Shown here: positions 17,859 through 28,857 of the stretch, piece after piece
Numbering within the stretch: position 1 is the stretch's first letter
Layout: each line of letters starts with the position of its first letter
DNA from: Alphaproteobacteria bacterium
Lineage (GTDB): Bacteria; Pseudomonadota; Alphaproteobacteria; Kiloniellales; DSM-21159
Direction of reading: 5' to 3'
Length of the DNA stretch: 61,322 bases
Assembly (NCBI GenBank): GCA_030433005.1
Contig: JAUILQ010000029.1
Span: forward strand, 1-61,322
Position numbers and translations under genes: made by a program
Notes under the pieces: model-generated
What the model saw: only the letters and a program-made list of their open reading frames with translations
Told to the model about the DNA's origin: nothing
Database searches by the model: none

Positions 17859-18002
17859 CCGTTCGCCGTAGCGGCCGGCCGTGGCCGCGGCGAGCTAGAC
17901 GGCCGGGCAGGCACCGGCCACGGCAGGATGCCGGCCGGCCGTGCCGGCGGCAGGCCGGGCAACAGGGAGCGGGGCGGCCCTCAGCCGTCCCCGGGGTGGT
18001 GA

Positions 18003-19223
18003 ATGGCGAGTGAGATCGACGCCAGCGGCGGCGGACTGACCAAGAGCGCGGCGGCCCTGGCCCTGGCGATTCTGGTCTGCTTTTTCCTGCCCTGGACCGA
18101 CTGGCAGCGCGGCGGCGAGGCGGCGCAGCGCCATAGCGGGCTCGGCGTCCTGGGCCTGAGCTTCGCCGCCGTCGGCGAGAGCTACGAGGCCGCGGTGGCG
18201 ACGGTGGAAGCGGACCTTGAACGGCGCCGTCAGGCCATTGGCGAGGCGGAGCAGCGCGCCGCGGAGGCGCGCCAGCAGGCCGAGGAGGCCCAGGCCGCCT
18301 TCGAGGCCGACCCCGAGAACGCGCGCGCCAAGCGCGACGCCGAGCGGCGCGCTCGCTCCGCCGAGCGTGCCGTCGAGGCGATCGACGCGCGCAAATCGGA
18401 GCTGGCCTCGGCCGAAGCGGCCAGCCACGCGTTCTGGACGCACTACCTGTTCTACTTCTATCCGCTCGTGGTCCTGCTGGTGCCCCTGGCCGCGCTCGCG
18501 ACGCTCGCTTTCGCCGCTCTCGGCCGGGGCGGCGCGGCACGCGGCGCGGCGACGACGAGCGGGCTGAGCGTCCTCGTCGCGTTCCTGGCCGCCCATCTCT
18601 GGTTCGGCATCCCGCTGCTCGGCACGCTCGCCATCGGCGCCTGGGTGACCCTGGCCGCCGCCCTGCTGATCGTGCCGGCAGCCCTCGGTCTGGAGCGGAC
18701 CGCGGACGGAATCGACTGGCTCAACACGCGCATCGGCAAGGGCGTCGCCTGGCTGGCCCTGTTCATGGTGCTGGTCCAGTTCCTGCTGGTGCTGATGCGC
18801 TACGTCTTCGGCGTCGGCTCGATCATGACCCAGGAGTCGCTGATCTACGCCCACGGCCTGCTGTTCATGATCGTCGCCGGCTTCACGCTGCTGCAGGGCG
18901 GGCACGTCCGCGTCGACATCTTGTACCGGGGCGCCTCGCCGCGGCGGAAGGCGATGGTCGACGTCTTCGGCGTCACCTGCCTGCTGATCCCGGTCTGCCT
19001 GCTGATCTGGGCCTACAGCCTGCCCTACGTGGTCAGCTCCTGGCAGGTGCTCGAGGGCTCGCGTGAGACCAGCGGCATCCCCGCGGTCTTCCTGCTCAAG
19101 ACCGCGATCCTGGTGTTCGTCATCCTGATGGTCCTGCAGGGCGTCTCGCTGGCGTTCCGCTCGCTACTGGTGCTGGCCGGCCTGCGCGAGACCGCGGGCC
19201 AGGCGACGGAGGGTGCCCACTGA
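18003..19223 (+). CDS. TRAP transporter small permease (DctQ-type) with a large extra N-terminal membrane/coiled-coil region
   Basis: 406 residues, more than twice the usual DctQ (about 160-200). The DctQ part is roughly 235-395: four hydrophobic helices, TQESLIYAHGLLFMIVAGF near 278 and HVRVDILYRGASPRRKAMVD near 301. The first 235 residues hold one helix ending in FFLPWTDW (about 13-32), a charged Ala/Glu/Arg coiled coil (about 57-138) and three more hydrophobic segments (about 142-222). The frame is continuous and GGGGTGG precedes the ATG at 18003; no internal start with a better site is evident. It overlaps dctM by one base (TGATG). The role of the extra region is unknown. Confidence 0.85.
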   Translation: MASEIDASGGGLTKSAAALALAILVCFFLPWTDWQRGGEAAQRHSGLGVLGLSFAAVGESYEAAVATVEADLERRRQAIGEAEQRAAEARQQAEEAQAAFEADPENARAKRDAERRARSAERAVEAIDARKSELASAEAASHAFWTHYLFYFYPLVVLLVPLAALATLAFAALGRGGAARGAATTSGLSVLVAFLAAHLWFGIPLLGTLAIGAWVTLAAALLIVPAALGLERTADGIDWLNTRIGKGVAWLALFMVLVQFLLVLMRYVFGVGSIMTQESLIYAHGLLFMIVAGFTLLQGGHVRVDILYRGASPRRKAMVDVFGVTCLLIPVCLLIWAYSLPYVVSSWQVLEGSRETSGIPAVFLLKTAILVFVILMVLQGVSLAFRSLLVLAGLRETAGQATEGAH

Positions 19224-20803
19224 TGGAACACGGCGGTCTCGATCTCCTGATGTTCGGCGTCGCCTGCGTCGTTCTGCTGCTCGGCTTCCCGGTCGCCTTC
19301 TCGCTGGCCGGCGTCGCGCTGGCGTTCGGCGCGCTCGGCTGGGTCTTCGGCATCTTCGACCCCTCGTTCTTCAGCGCCATGCCGCAGCGCATCTTCGGCA
19401 CCATGACCAACGAGGTGCTGATCGCGGTGCCGCTGTTCGTGTTCATGGGCGTCATGCTGGAGCGCTCCAAGGTCGCCGAGGAGCTGCTCGAGAACATGGG
19501 CCGCCTGTTCGGCACGCTGCGCGGCGGGCTCGGCATCTCGGTCTCGATCGTCGGCATGCTGCTGGCCGCCTCGACCGGCATCGTCGGCGCCACCGTGGTG
19601 ACCATGGGCCTGCTGTCGCTGCCGACCATGCTGCGCAACGGCTACGATCCCAAGCTGGCCTGCGGCGCGATCTGCGCTGCCGGCACGCTGGGCCAGATCA
19701 TCCCGCCCTCGATCGTGCTGGTGCTGCTCGGCGACGTCATCTCGAACGCCTTCCAGCAGACCCAGCTGTCGATGGGCAACTTCTCGCCGCGCACCGTCTC
19801 GGTCGGCGACCTCTTCGCCGGCGCCCTGCTGCCCGGCCTGATGCTGGTCGGCCTCTACATCCTCTACCAGATCCTGGTCGCGGTGACGCGGCCGCAGAGC
19901 TCGCCGGCGCTGCCGCCTGACGCCAGCCGCGAGGGCAAGAGCGGCGCTCAGGTCGCCGCCCAGGTCGCCCATGCGCTGATCCCGCCGGTCGTGCTGATCG
20001 TCGCCGTGCTCGGCTCGATCCTGGCCGGCATCGCCAGCCCGACCGAGGCCGCCGGCGTCGGCGCGGTCGGCGCGATCCTGCTGGCCGGCCTGCGCCTCGA
20101 CGAGCGCCGCGGCTGGTCGATCTACGCCGCCGGCCTCTGCCTGGTCGCCGTCCTGGCGTTGACCTCCTTCGTCGACCTGCGGGTGACCCGCGAGGTGATC
20201 CCCACCGGCGACATGATCTGGATCGTCGTCGCCGGCCTGCTCTGCCTGGGTGTCGTCTACGGCATCCTGATCAGCCTCTGGCGGGTCTGGCGCGCCGAGG
20301 TGCTCAAGTCGGTCATGATCGGCACCGCCAACGTCTCGGCGATGGTCTTCGTCATCCTGATCGGCGCGGCGCTGTTCAGCCTGGTGTTCCGGGGCCTGGG
20401 CGGCGAGGAGATGGTCCACGAGTTCCTGACCGGCGTGCCCGGCGGCGTCTGGGGCGCGATCATCGTGGTCATGCTGGTGATGTTCTTCCTCGGCTTCTTC
20501 CTGGACTTCATCGAGATCACCTTCGTCGTGGTCCCGCTGATCGCCCCGGTGCTGTTCCGTCTGGACGTCGATCCGATCTGGCTGGGCGTGCTGATCGCGA
20601 TGAACCTGCAGACCTCGTTCCTGACCCCGCCCTTCGGCTTCGCGCTGTTCTACCTGCGCGGCGTCGCGCCGGCGGAGATCCAGACGCTGCAGATCTACAA
20701 GGGCGTGATCCCCTTCGTGATCATCCAGATCGCCGCGCTGTTCATCCTGGCGGTCTACCCGCAGCTCGCGACCTGGCTGCCGACGGTGGTGTTCGGCAGC
20801 TGA
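19223..20803 (+). CDS. dctM: TRAP transporter large permease (DctM)
   Basis: 526 residues with about 12-14 hydrophobic helices. DctM hallmarks include VPLFVFMGVMLERSKVAEEL near 72, CAAGTLGQIIPPSIVLVLLG near 150, IASPTEAAGVGAVGA near 270 and LQTSFLTPPFGFALFYLRG near 465. It forms the sodium-coupled translocation channel together with DctQ. The start ATG 19223 overlaps the DctQ stop, so the two are translationally coupled. Substrate cannot be read from the permease; the DctP remnant resembles those for mannitol/chloroaromatic or 2-oxo acids. Confidence 0.93.
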   Translation: MEHGGLDLLMFGVACVVLLLGFPVAFSLAGVALAFGALGWVFGIFDPSFFSAMPQRIFGTMTNEVLIAVPLFVFMGVMLERSKVAEELLENMGRLFGTLRGGLGISVSIVGMLLAASTGIVGATVVTMGLLSLPTMLRNGYDPKLACGAICAAGTLGQIIPPSIVLVLLGDVISNAFQQTQLSMGNFSPRTVSVGDLFAGALLPGLMLVGLYILYQILVAVTRPQSSPALPPDASREGKSGAQVAAQVAHALIPPVVLIVAVLGSILAGIASPTEAAGVGAVGAILLAGLRLDERRGWSIYAAGLCLVAVLALTSFVDLRVTREVIPTGDMIWIVVAGLLCLGVVYGILISLWRVWRAEVLKSVMIGTANVSAMVFVILIGAALFSLVFRGLGGEEMVHEFLTGVPGGVWGAIIVVMLVMFFLGFFLDFIEITFVVVPLIAPVLFRLDVDPIWLGVLIAMNLQTSFLTPPFGFALFYLRGVAPAEIQTLQIYKGVIPFVIIQIAALFILAVYPQLATWLPTVVFGS

Positions 20804-20822
20804 GGCGCGCTCTGGCCTGGCA

Positions 20823-20849
20823 TACCTCTCCCGCGCCGGGGGAGAGGTA
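20823..20849. terminator. Bidirectional hairpin between dctM and parC
   Basis: TACCTCTCCC and GGGAGAGGTA form a perfect 10-base stem around a 7-base loop, midway between two convergent genes (dctM ends at 20803, parC at 20861). There is no T-run, but position and symmetry fit a terminator serving both strands. Confidence 0.6.
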
Positions 20850-20860
20850 GGGGGCAGGCC

Positions 20861-23113
<2,253 letters not shown>

Positions 23114-23142
23114 GCGGAAAGGACCTCCGGAACAGCCCAGAT

Positions 23143-23171
23143 ATGGTAGCGGGGACAGGGCGCGGCTACAA
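23143..23171 (-). promoter_or_regulatory. Candidate parC promoter
   Basis: On the minus strand TTGTAG (23166-23171) and TACCAT (23143-23148) are 17 bases apart and about 30 bases before the parC start. The -35 box is a fair match and the -10 box a weak one, so this is a plausible rather than firm sigma-70 promoter. Confidence 0.35.
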
Positions 23172-23207
23172 CGTGTGGAAAAGTCGGCGAGGCGCCTCGG
23201 ATATCGA

Positions 23208-23975
23208 TTAATCCTCGCCGTCGCGGAGATGATGGAGCTGCGCGCGGCTCGTCGGCGGACCTAAAGACCCCTTCGCCAATTCCCTATCCACTTCCTGTGG
23301 CAGGCGGGCCAGCCGCTCGGCCAGGGCGTGCGTTGCCTCGCGGGACCCGACGCCGAGGGCCATGTGCTCGGTCTCAGCCCACCAGAGGTAGTCGGTCAGC
23401 TCCTGCAGCGGCCGCCCGCCGAGCAGCATCCGCCAGATCTGGTACCCGTAGGTGACGTACTCGTCCGCGGCTTCCGGCACGTCCTTGACGCCGATCGGAT
23501 CCCACTCGCGCAGGAGCACATCCTGGATCGCCTCGAGAAGGCGCTGGTCGCGGTCGAGCTCGTTCAGACCGCAATCGCTTAGCCGGTACCGCCGATAGAG
23601 GGCGACGCAGGCTTCGTCGTCGTCGATGAGGCGCTTGTAGAAGCCGGGGTCGCGAGACCACTCCGGAAAGGCGCAAACGAGGCGCGGCTCCTCTCCCGCA
23701 CCCGGAGCCAGGTTGATACGCCAACCGGCGCTCAGTGTGTCGTCGACGATCTCGAACAGCTCGAGGGGGTAGGGACGCGGGAAGCGGTCCTGCTCGTCCG
23801 TGTGAAGGTAGAGCCGCCATCCGTCGTGCCACTGCTCCATGGCCTGTACGGCATAGAGGGCCCCAACTTTCAGCTCGTAGAGGGGATGATCGAGGTGGCT
23901 GCTCTCCCGCAGCCGCCGTGCCTGCTGTTGCGATGCGAGCGCCGACAGGTCGTTGCAGAGACACCTGACGATCAT
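23208..23975 (-). CDS. Hypothetical two-part protein, DUF1871-like C-terminal half
   Basis: 255 residues. The N-terminal half ([14 protein letters not shown] near 34; [11 protein letters not shown] near 69) resembles small hypothetical proteins in which a strand-rich domain ends in a LFEIVD motif. The C-terminal half contains [20 protein letters not shown] near 165 and [11 protein letters not shown] near 204, a pattern I associate with DUF1871-like proteins of unknown function, some encoded near toxin-immunity loci. No signal peptide or membrane helix. The ATG overlaps the stop of the upstream small gene by four bases, so they form an operon. The patch is less GC-rich than its neighbours, which hints at acquisition. 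Confidence 0.7.
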   Translation of the reverse strand: MIVRCLCNDLSALASQQQARRLRESSHLDHPLYELKVGALYAVQAMEQWHDGWRLYLHTDEQDRFPRPYPLELFEIVDDTLSAGWRINLAPGAGEEPRLVCAFPEWSRDPGFYKRLIDDDEACVALYRRYRLSDCGLNELDRDQRLLEAIQDVLLREWDPIGVKDVPEAADEYVTYGYQIWRMLLGGRPLQELTDYLWWAETEHMALGVGSREATHALAERLARLPQEVDRELAKGSLGPPTSRAQLHHLRDGED

Positions 23976-24250
23976 CGCGTCGGCTCATGGCCCAGCGTAA
24001 CCCAGACGCCCCGCCAGACGACGACGCCCATGTTTGACCGCACCTTGCCTGGGTCCAGCGCCACCACGTCGACGTCCTCCATGCATTCGACGATGTCAGG
24101 CAGCGCGGTTCCTGCGAAGACCGTGCCGTTCGTGATAGCGAGAGCATCCTGATAGTCCACGGCGGTGACGCCGCAGCCGAGGTTTAGCGGTGTCGGCTCG
24201 CTCATCGGTCCAAAGCGGAACCAGAAGCGACGGTACGGTTGCCCGGACAT
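23972..24250 (-). CDS. Hypothetical 92-residue protein
   Basis: I take the ATG at 24250 (MSGQPYRRFWFRFGP), which has AGGGAG seven bases upstream; the open frame extends 11 codons further without support. The protein is soluble, with a recognisable NLGCGVTAVDYQDALAI near 34 and DVVALDPGKVRSNMGVVVWRG near 74. I recall this pattern from small uncharacterised proteins but cannot name a family or function. It is co-transcribed with the 255-residue gene (ATGA overlap). The pair could be an immunity-like or orphan cassette, but no toxin is visible nearby. Confidence 0.7.
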   Translation of the reverse strand: MSGQPYRRFWFRFGPMSEPTPLNLGCGVTAVDYQDALAITNGTVFAGTALPDIVECMEDVDVVALDPGKVRSNMGVVVWRGVWVTLGHEPTR

Positions 24251-24396
24251 GCTCGGCTCCCTTCCGACCAAGGCGAAGATCAAACAAAGACCGTGTCTGG
24301 TCTCGCTGGCGCTTCAGCGATTGAAAGACTAGCCGGGAAGCAAGCACGTTGCGACCGGGTGGCCGCCCCCCTTGGCTGCAGTTGGATTGCAGTCTG

Positions 24397-24419
24397 CCGG
24401 GCGTGATCACATCGCCCGG
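24397..24419. terminator. Hairpin downstream of the FAD oxidoreductase gene
   Basis: CCGGGCG and CGCCCGG form a perfect 7-base stem around a 9-base loop, about 60 bases after the oxidoreductase stop and before the small hypothetical operon. There is no clear T-run, so termination is only likely. The rest of 24251-24478 shows no gene. Confidence 0.4.
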
Positions 24420-24478
24420 AGGCGCACCAGCTTTCGCAGAGCCATCGCCTTCGCGGGACGTGACGCGATGAGGACGAG

Positions 24479-25735
24479 TCAGAAGCGCTCGGCGCGGTAG
24501 GGCGCGGGGTCGACGACCGGCGGGCGGCCGGCGACCAGGTCGGCGATCAGGCGGCCGGTGCGCGCACCCAGGGTCAGGCCCAGGTGGCCGTGGCCGAAGG
24601 CGAGGAAGCTGCCCGGCACCCGGCCCGGCCCGATCACCGGCAGCGAATCCGGCAGCGAGGGGCGGAAGCCCATCCAGCGGCTGGCGCCCTCGGTCGTCAG
24701 CTCGGGGAACAGCTTGCGGCCGCGCTCGGCCAGGACCTCCGCGCGCTTCCAGTTCGGCGCCGCGGCCAGTCCGCCGAGCTCGACCGTGCCGGCCAGCCGC
24801 AGGCCGGCGGTCATCGGCGTGCAGGCCATGCCGAACTCGGTCGAGTAGAGCGGCCGGCTGAGCGCCACCCCGGGTTCGGGGATCGTCAGGTGGTAGCCGC
24901 GCTCGGTGTCGAGCGGCACCCGGCGGCCGACCTCGCCGGCGAGCCGCTTCGACCAGGCGCCGGCGGCGACCACGACGGCCTCGCAGGCGATCTCGCCGTC
25001 GTCGGTCGCGACGGCCGCGACCCGGCCGTCGCGCACGACGATGCGCCGGGCCTCGCCCCGGACGACCGTGCCGCCCCGGCTGCGGACGTGCTCGGCGAGG
25101 CCGGTCACCGTGCCGTAGCTGTCCAAGCTGTGCGCGACCTGCGGATAGTAGAAGCCGCCCTTGAGGTCGCGGCTCAGCGCCGGCTCCATCTGGCGCAGCT
25201 CCTCGGGCCCCAGCTCCTCGACGGAGACGCCGTGGTGGCGCTGCAGGGCGACCACCGAGCGCGCGGAGTCCAGCCTCTCGGCGTCGAGATGGACCGCCGC
25301 CCAGCCGCGCCGCACCACCGTGTCGGTCAGGCCGGCCTCGGCGAGCAGCGGCGCGTAGTCGTCCTGGCCGCCGTCCTGCAGGGCGGCCAGCGCGCGGGCG
25401 ATCGCCTCGACCCGGTCCGGGCGGCTGGCCGCGACGAAGCGCAGCAGCCAGGGCGCCAGGCGCGGCAGGTAGCCCCAGCGGATCGCCAGCGGCCCGAGCG
25501 GGTCCGACAGCATGCCCGGCACGCGCCGCAGGATGCCCGGCATGGCGACCGGCAGCACCGACTCGCTGGCGTAGACCGCGGCGTTGCCGAAGGAGGCGCC
25601 CTCGCCCGGCCCCTGGCGGTCAAGCAGCGTCACGGCATGGCCGTCGCGCTGCAGCCAGGCGGCGCAGCAGACGCCGACGATGCCGGCCCCGATCACGACG
25701 ATCCGGCGCGGCGCGACTTCTTTTTCTCCGCTCAT
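24479..25735 (-). CDS. D-amino-acid dehydrogenase-like FAD oxidoreductase
   Basis: 418 residues of the DAO family. The FAD motif VVIGAGIVGVCCAAWLQRDGH is at about 13-33, GEGASFGNAAVYASESVLP follows near 46, and the C-terminal GFRPSLPDSLPVIGPG plus GHGHLGLTLGARTGRLIADL are typical of DadA-type dehydrogenases. These oxidise D-amino acids at the membrane, passing electrons to the respiratory chain. No alanine racemase gene adjoins it, so the natural substrate is open. The start ATG 25735 lacks a strong ribosome binding site. It lies downstream of recO on the same strand, about 30 bases away. Confidence 0.85.
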   Translation of the reverse strand: MSGEKEVAPRRIVVIGAGIVGVCCAAWLQRDGHAVTLLDRQGPGEGASFGNAAVYASESVLPVAMPGILRRVPGMLSDPLGPLAIRWGYLPRLAPWLLRFVAASRPDRVEAIARALAALQDGGQDDYAPLLAEAGLTDTVVRRGWAAVHLDAERLDSARSVVALQRHHGVSVEELGPEELRQMEPALSRDLKGGFYYPQVAHSLDSYGTVTGLAEHVRSRGGTVVRGEARRIVVRDGRVAAVATDDGEIACEAVVVAAGAWSKRLAGEVGRRVPLDTERGYHLTIPEPGVALSRPLYSTEFGMACTPMTAGLRLAGTVELGGLAAAPNWKRAEVLAERGRKLFPELTTEGASRWMGFRPSLPDSLPVIGPGRVPGSFLAFGHGHLGLTLGARTGRLIADLVAGRPPVVDPAPYRAERF

Positions 25736-25766
25736 GGCCGGCTTGTCGCGCCGCCGGGGGCGAGCG

Positions 25767-26528
25767 TCAAGGGGCGGGCGCCTCGGGGTCGGCCGGCCCC
25801 CCCGGCGCGGCGCCGGGCACGAAGCGCTGGGTCAGCCGCAGGCGCGCGGCGGGCAGCGCCCGGTCTCGCGGGTGGAACAGGTGGCGCTCCAGGAAGTGGC
25901 CGGTCAGGCGCAGGCCCTGGGCAACCTCCTCGGGCCCGCCGGCGCCCTCGCCGAGCAGGAAGCCGGGCAGCGCCAGCAGGCGCTCGCGGTAGGGCTCGGC
26001 GGCGGCCAGCGAGACGGCGCGGCCGCTGCGCGGGCTGACGTAGGCCAGGCGGTCTTTCTGGCCGGTCACGGCGCAGCGCGTGAGATCCAGGCCGAAGCCG
26101 AGCTCGCGCAGCAGCAGCAGCTCCCACTGCACGTAGACCTCGGCCCAGTGCTCGCTCCCGAGCGCCGCGACCAGCGCCTCGAAGGCCTCGAAGCAGGCCG
26201 GGTGCGGCTCGCGCTCGGGCAAGGCCCCCTCCGAGACCGCGGCCGCCGAGGCCAGCGCCGAGAGCCGCGCCGGATCGTCGAGCCACTGCGCGGCGTGCGC
26301 CGCCTCCAGCTCCAGCGTCAGATTGCCGAGATGGTCGGCGAGGCGCGCGCTCCAGCTCGCGGCGACGCGGTTGCCGGGCTGCAGCACCGGCCGCTGCCGG
26401 CGCCCTTGCCCGCCCTTGACCAGCCCGGCGTGCCGCCCCTGGTCGCGTGTCAGCAGCTGCACCACGGCCGAGCTCTCGCCGTGCGGCCGGGCGCTGAGCA
26501 CGAAGGCGTCGTCGGTCCAGGTCAGCAT
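25767..26528 (-). CDS. recO: DNA repair protein RecO
   Basis: 253 residues. The N-terminal OB-fold region contains DDAFVLSARPHGESSAVVQLLTRD shifted from the usual start by few residues and GLVKGGQGRRQRPVLQPGNRV near 36, both typical of RecO. The zinc-site cysteines seen in many RecO proteins are reduced here to a single DLTRCAVTG. RecO loads RecA on SSB-coated DNA with RecR. In many alphaproteobacteria recO follows era directly; here the pirin and MFS genes lie between them. Confidence 0.88.
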   Translation of the reverse strand: MLTWTDDAFVLSARPHGESSAVVQLLTRDQGRHAGLVKGGQGRRQRPVLQPGNRVAASWSARLADHLGNLTLELEAAHAAQWLDDPARLSALASAAAVSEGALPEREPHPACFEAFEALVAALGSEHWAEVYVQWELLLLRELGFGLDLTRCAVTGQKDRLAYVSPRSGRAVSLAAAEPYRERLLALPGFLLGEGAGGPEEVAQGLRLTGHFLERHLFHPRDRALPAARLRLTQRFVPGAAPGGPADPEAPAP

Positions 26529-26567
26529 GGCGGGAAGGCTAGTGCCTTTCGCGCGGAGTCGGAATGC

Positions 26568-27473
26568 TCAGCCGGGCAGCCCGCCGAGCCGGCCGGCCTG
26601 GTAGTCGCGGATCGCCTGGTGGATCTCCTCGCGGCTGTTCATCACGAAGGGCCCGTGCGCCACGACCGGCTCGTCGAGCGGCGCGGCGTGGCCGAGCAGG
26701 ACCAGCGCCTCCTCCCCGGCCTCCTCGGGGACGGCGAGGTCCAGGCGGTCGCCCGTGTCGTCGAGCTCGATCAGGTGGCGCGGCTTCGCGGGCTCCCCGC
26801 CGACCGCGAGCGCGCCGCGCACCGGATAGAGGAAGACGCGGCGCCCCGGAGCGACCGGCAGCGCCAGGCGGCCGCCCGGGCGGATCGCCAGCGTCGCCAT
26901 CCAGACGCCGGTCAGCGAGCGCACCGGGCCCTCGCGCTCGCCGTGCCGGCCGGCGATCAGGTTGAGCGTCACGCGGTCCTCGTCGAGCGACAGCGCCGGG
27001 ATGTCGCCCTGCTGCAGGCCCCGGTAGGCCGGCTCGGTCATCTTCAGGCGGGCCGGCAGGTTGATCCAGAGCTGCAGGATCTCCAGCGGGCCGCCGTCCC
27101 GCTTGAAGCTGTCGGGCGAGAGCTCGGCGTGGACCAGGCCGCGCCCGGCGGTCATCCACTGCACGCCGCCGGCCTCGATGACGCTCTCGTGGGTCGTGCC
27201 CCCGGGCCCGCCGGAATCGAGGTGCGAGAGCGCGCCCTCCAGGATGAAGGTCACGGTCTCGAAGCCGCGGTGCGGATGCGGCCCGAACGGCAGGCCGCCG
27301 TTGCCCGGCGGGTAGACCTGCGGGCCGTGGTGGTTGAGGAACAGGAAGGGGTCGAGCTGGTCCAGCCCCGGCCCGGGCAGCGGCCGGCGGGTCACCAGGT
27401 CGGCGATGTCGTCGCGCAGCGCCGGGTGCTGCGCGACGATGCGGCGGCTGGTGCCGTCGGTGCGGCCGGTCAT
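26568..27473 (-). CDS. Pirin-family protein
   Basis: 301 residues, a bicupin. The N-terminal cupin holds the metal ligands: HPHRGFETVTFILEGALSHLD near 70 with paired histidines and VQWMTAGRGLVHAEL near 108 with His and Glu. NHHGPQVYPPGNGGLPFGPH precedes them. Bacterial pirins may act as quercetin dioxygenases or redox regulators; the substrate is not evident. The ATG overlaps the end of the MFS gene by four bases, so the two are coupled. Confidence 0.9.
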   Translation of the reverse strand: MTGRTDGTSRRIVAQHPALRDDIADLVTRRPLPGPGLDQLDPFLFLNHHGPQVYPPGNGGLPFGPHPHRGFETVTFILEGALSHLDSGGPGGTTHESVIEAGGVQWMTAGRGLVHAELSPDSFKRDGGPLEILQLWINLPARLKMTEPAYRGLQQGDIPALSLDEDRVTLNLIAGRHGEREGPVRSLTGVWMATLAIRPGGRLALPVAPGRRVFLYPVRGALAVGGEPAKPRHLIELDDTGDRLDLAVPEEAGEEALVLLGHAAPLDEPVVAHGPFVMNSREEIHQAIRDYQAGRLGGLPG

Positions 27474-28765
27474 GGCTTGTCTCCTGCGTTCGTCGTCGGA
27501 CTGGAAGGCTCCTCGCCCTCGCGTTCCGTCTCGCCCTGCTCGGCGGCCCAGGCGCCCGCAGCCTCGACCGCGACCGGCGAGGCGGTGGGCAGCACGCCGA
27601 GGTAGCTCTCGGTCTGCTCGACCGGCACGGCCGCACGCTGGGTCATGCGGTAGAGCGCGTAGAGCGCGATGGCGCCAAAGGTCGCGCCGAGCACCAGCCA
27701 GAAGGCGAAGGGGCCGATGCCCTGCATCGCCCAGCCGGTGGCCAGCGGGCCCAGGATGGCGCCCAGCCCGAAGGTGAAGACCAGGCCGCCGGAGGCCGCC
27801 GGCATGTCCTCGGTCGAGAGATAGTCGTTGGTGTAGGCCAGGAACAGGGCGTAGAGCGGCGTCGTCACCCCGCCGGCCAGGAAGGCGGCGCCCATCAGCG
27901 GCCAGATACCGCCGACGTCCAGCCAGCCCAACACACAGGCCGCGGCGCCGAACAGGGCGGCCGAGAAGATCAGCTTGCGCCGGTCGACCCGGTCCGACAG
28001 CCAGCCGACCGGGTACTGCAGCACCAGCGCTCCGGCGAACAGCATCGCCACGAACAGCGCGACCTGGTCCGCCGTCATCCCGACCTGCGTGCCGAAGACC
28101 GCGCCCATGCCCGACTGCGTCGCGTAGACGCCGCCGAGCAGGAAGATGCCGACGGTGCCGAGCGGCGAGCCCGCGAACAGCCTGCGCAGCGGCATCGGTC
28201 GCGCGACCTCGGCGACCGGCGCCGGGCTGACCGACAGCAGGATCGGACCGAAGGACATCGAGACCAGGATCGAGGCGCCGATGAACAGCACGGCGGTGGC
28301 CGCGTCGCCCAGGGTCAGCAGCCCCTGGGCGCCGATGATGCCGAGGGTCTGCGCGATCATGTAGGCCGACAGGACCTTGCCGCGCGTCTCGTTGGTCGCC
28401 GAGTCGTTCAGCCAGCTCTCCGCGGTGACGTAGACGCCCGACATGCAGAAGCCGACGAGCAGGCGCAGCGGCGTCCAGGCCCAGGGCTCGGTGACCAGCG
28501 GAAAGGCGATCAGGCCGGCCGACATGAAGCTGCCCAGCGCCGCGAAGACGCGCACGTGCCCGACCCGCCGGATCAGGCCGGGGGTCAGGCGCGCGCCCGA
28601 CAGGAAGCCCATGAAGTAGCCCGAGGTCACGATCGCCAGCTCGGCGGCCGAGAAGCCCTCGATGCCGCCGCGCAGGCCGATCAGGGTGAAGTGCATGCCG
28701 TTGCCCAGCATGATCAGGACGATGCCGAGCAGCAGCGCCCAGACCCCCGCGAGAACCTTGATCAT
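27470..28765 (-). CDS. MFS transporter
   Basis: 431 residues with about 12 hydrophobic helices and the MFS loop motif GYFMGFLSGARLTPGLIRRVGH near 50 (G-x-x-x-G-x-x-x-x-P), echoed in the second half by YPVGWLSDRVDRRKLI near 253. The short hydrophilic C-terminus ends at 27470. The overall character is of the YcaD-like, uncharacterised drug/metabolite group; the substrate is unknown. GGAGGGGG precedes the ATG at 28765. It begins a small MFS-pirin unit inserted between era and recO. Confidence 0.88.
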   Translation of the reverse strand: MIKVLAGVWALLLGIVLIMLGNGMHFTLIGLRGGIEGFSAAELAIVTSGYFMGFLSGARLTPGLIRRVGHVRVFAALGSFMSAGLIAFPLVTEPWAWTPLRLLVGFCMSGVYVTAESWLNDSATNETRGKVLSAYMIAQTLGIIGAQGLLTLGDAATAVLFIGASILVSMSFGPILLSVSPAPVAEVARPMPLRRLFAGSPLGTVGIFLLGGVYATQSGMGAVFGTQVGMTADQVALFVAMLFAGALVLQYPVGWLSDRVDRRKLIFSAALFGAAACVLGWLDVGGIWPLMGAAFLAGGVTTPLYALFLAYTNDYLSTEDMPAASGGLVFTFGLGAILGPLATGWAMQGIGPFAFWLVLGATFGAIALYALYRMTQRAAVPVEQTESYLGVLPTASPVAVEAAGAWAAEQGETEREGEEPSSPTTNAGDKP

Positions 28766-28857
28766 GAATTCCCCCTCCGCCAGGCGCTGCTGCCTGCCCG
28801 CTTGAAGCTAGAGCGGCGAAGGCGCGACGAAAACCGGGGGGCCGCCAAGACGCCCGC

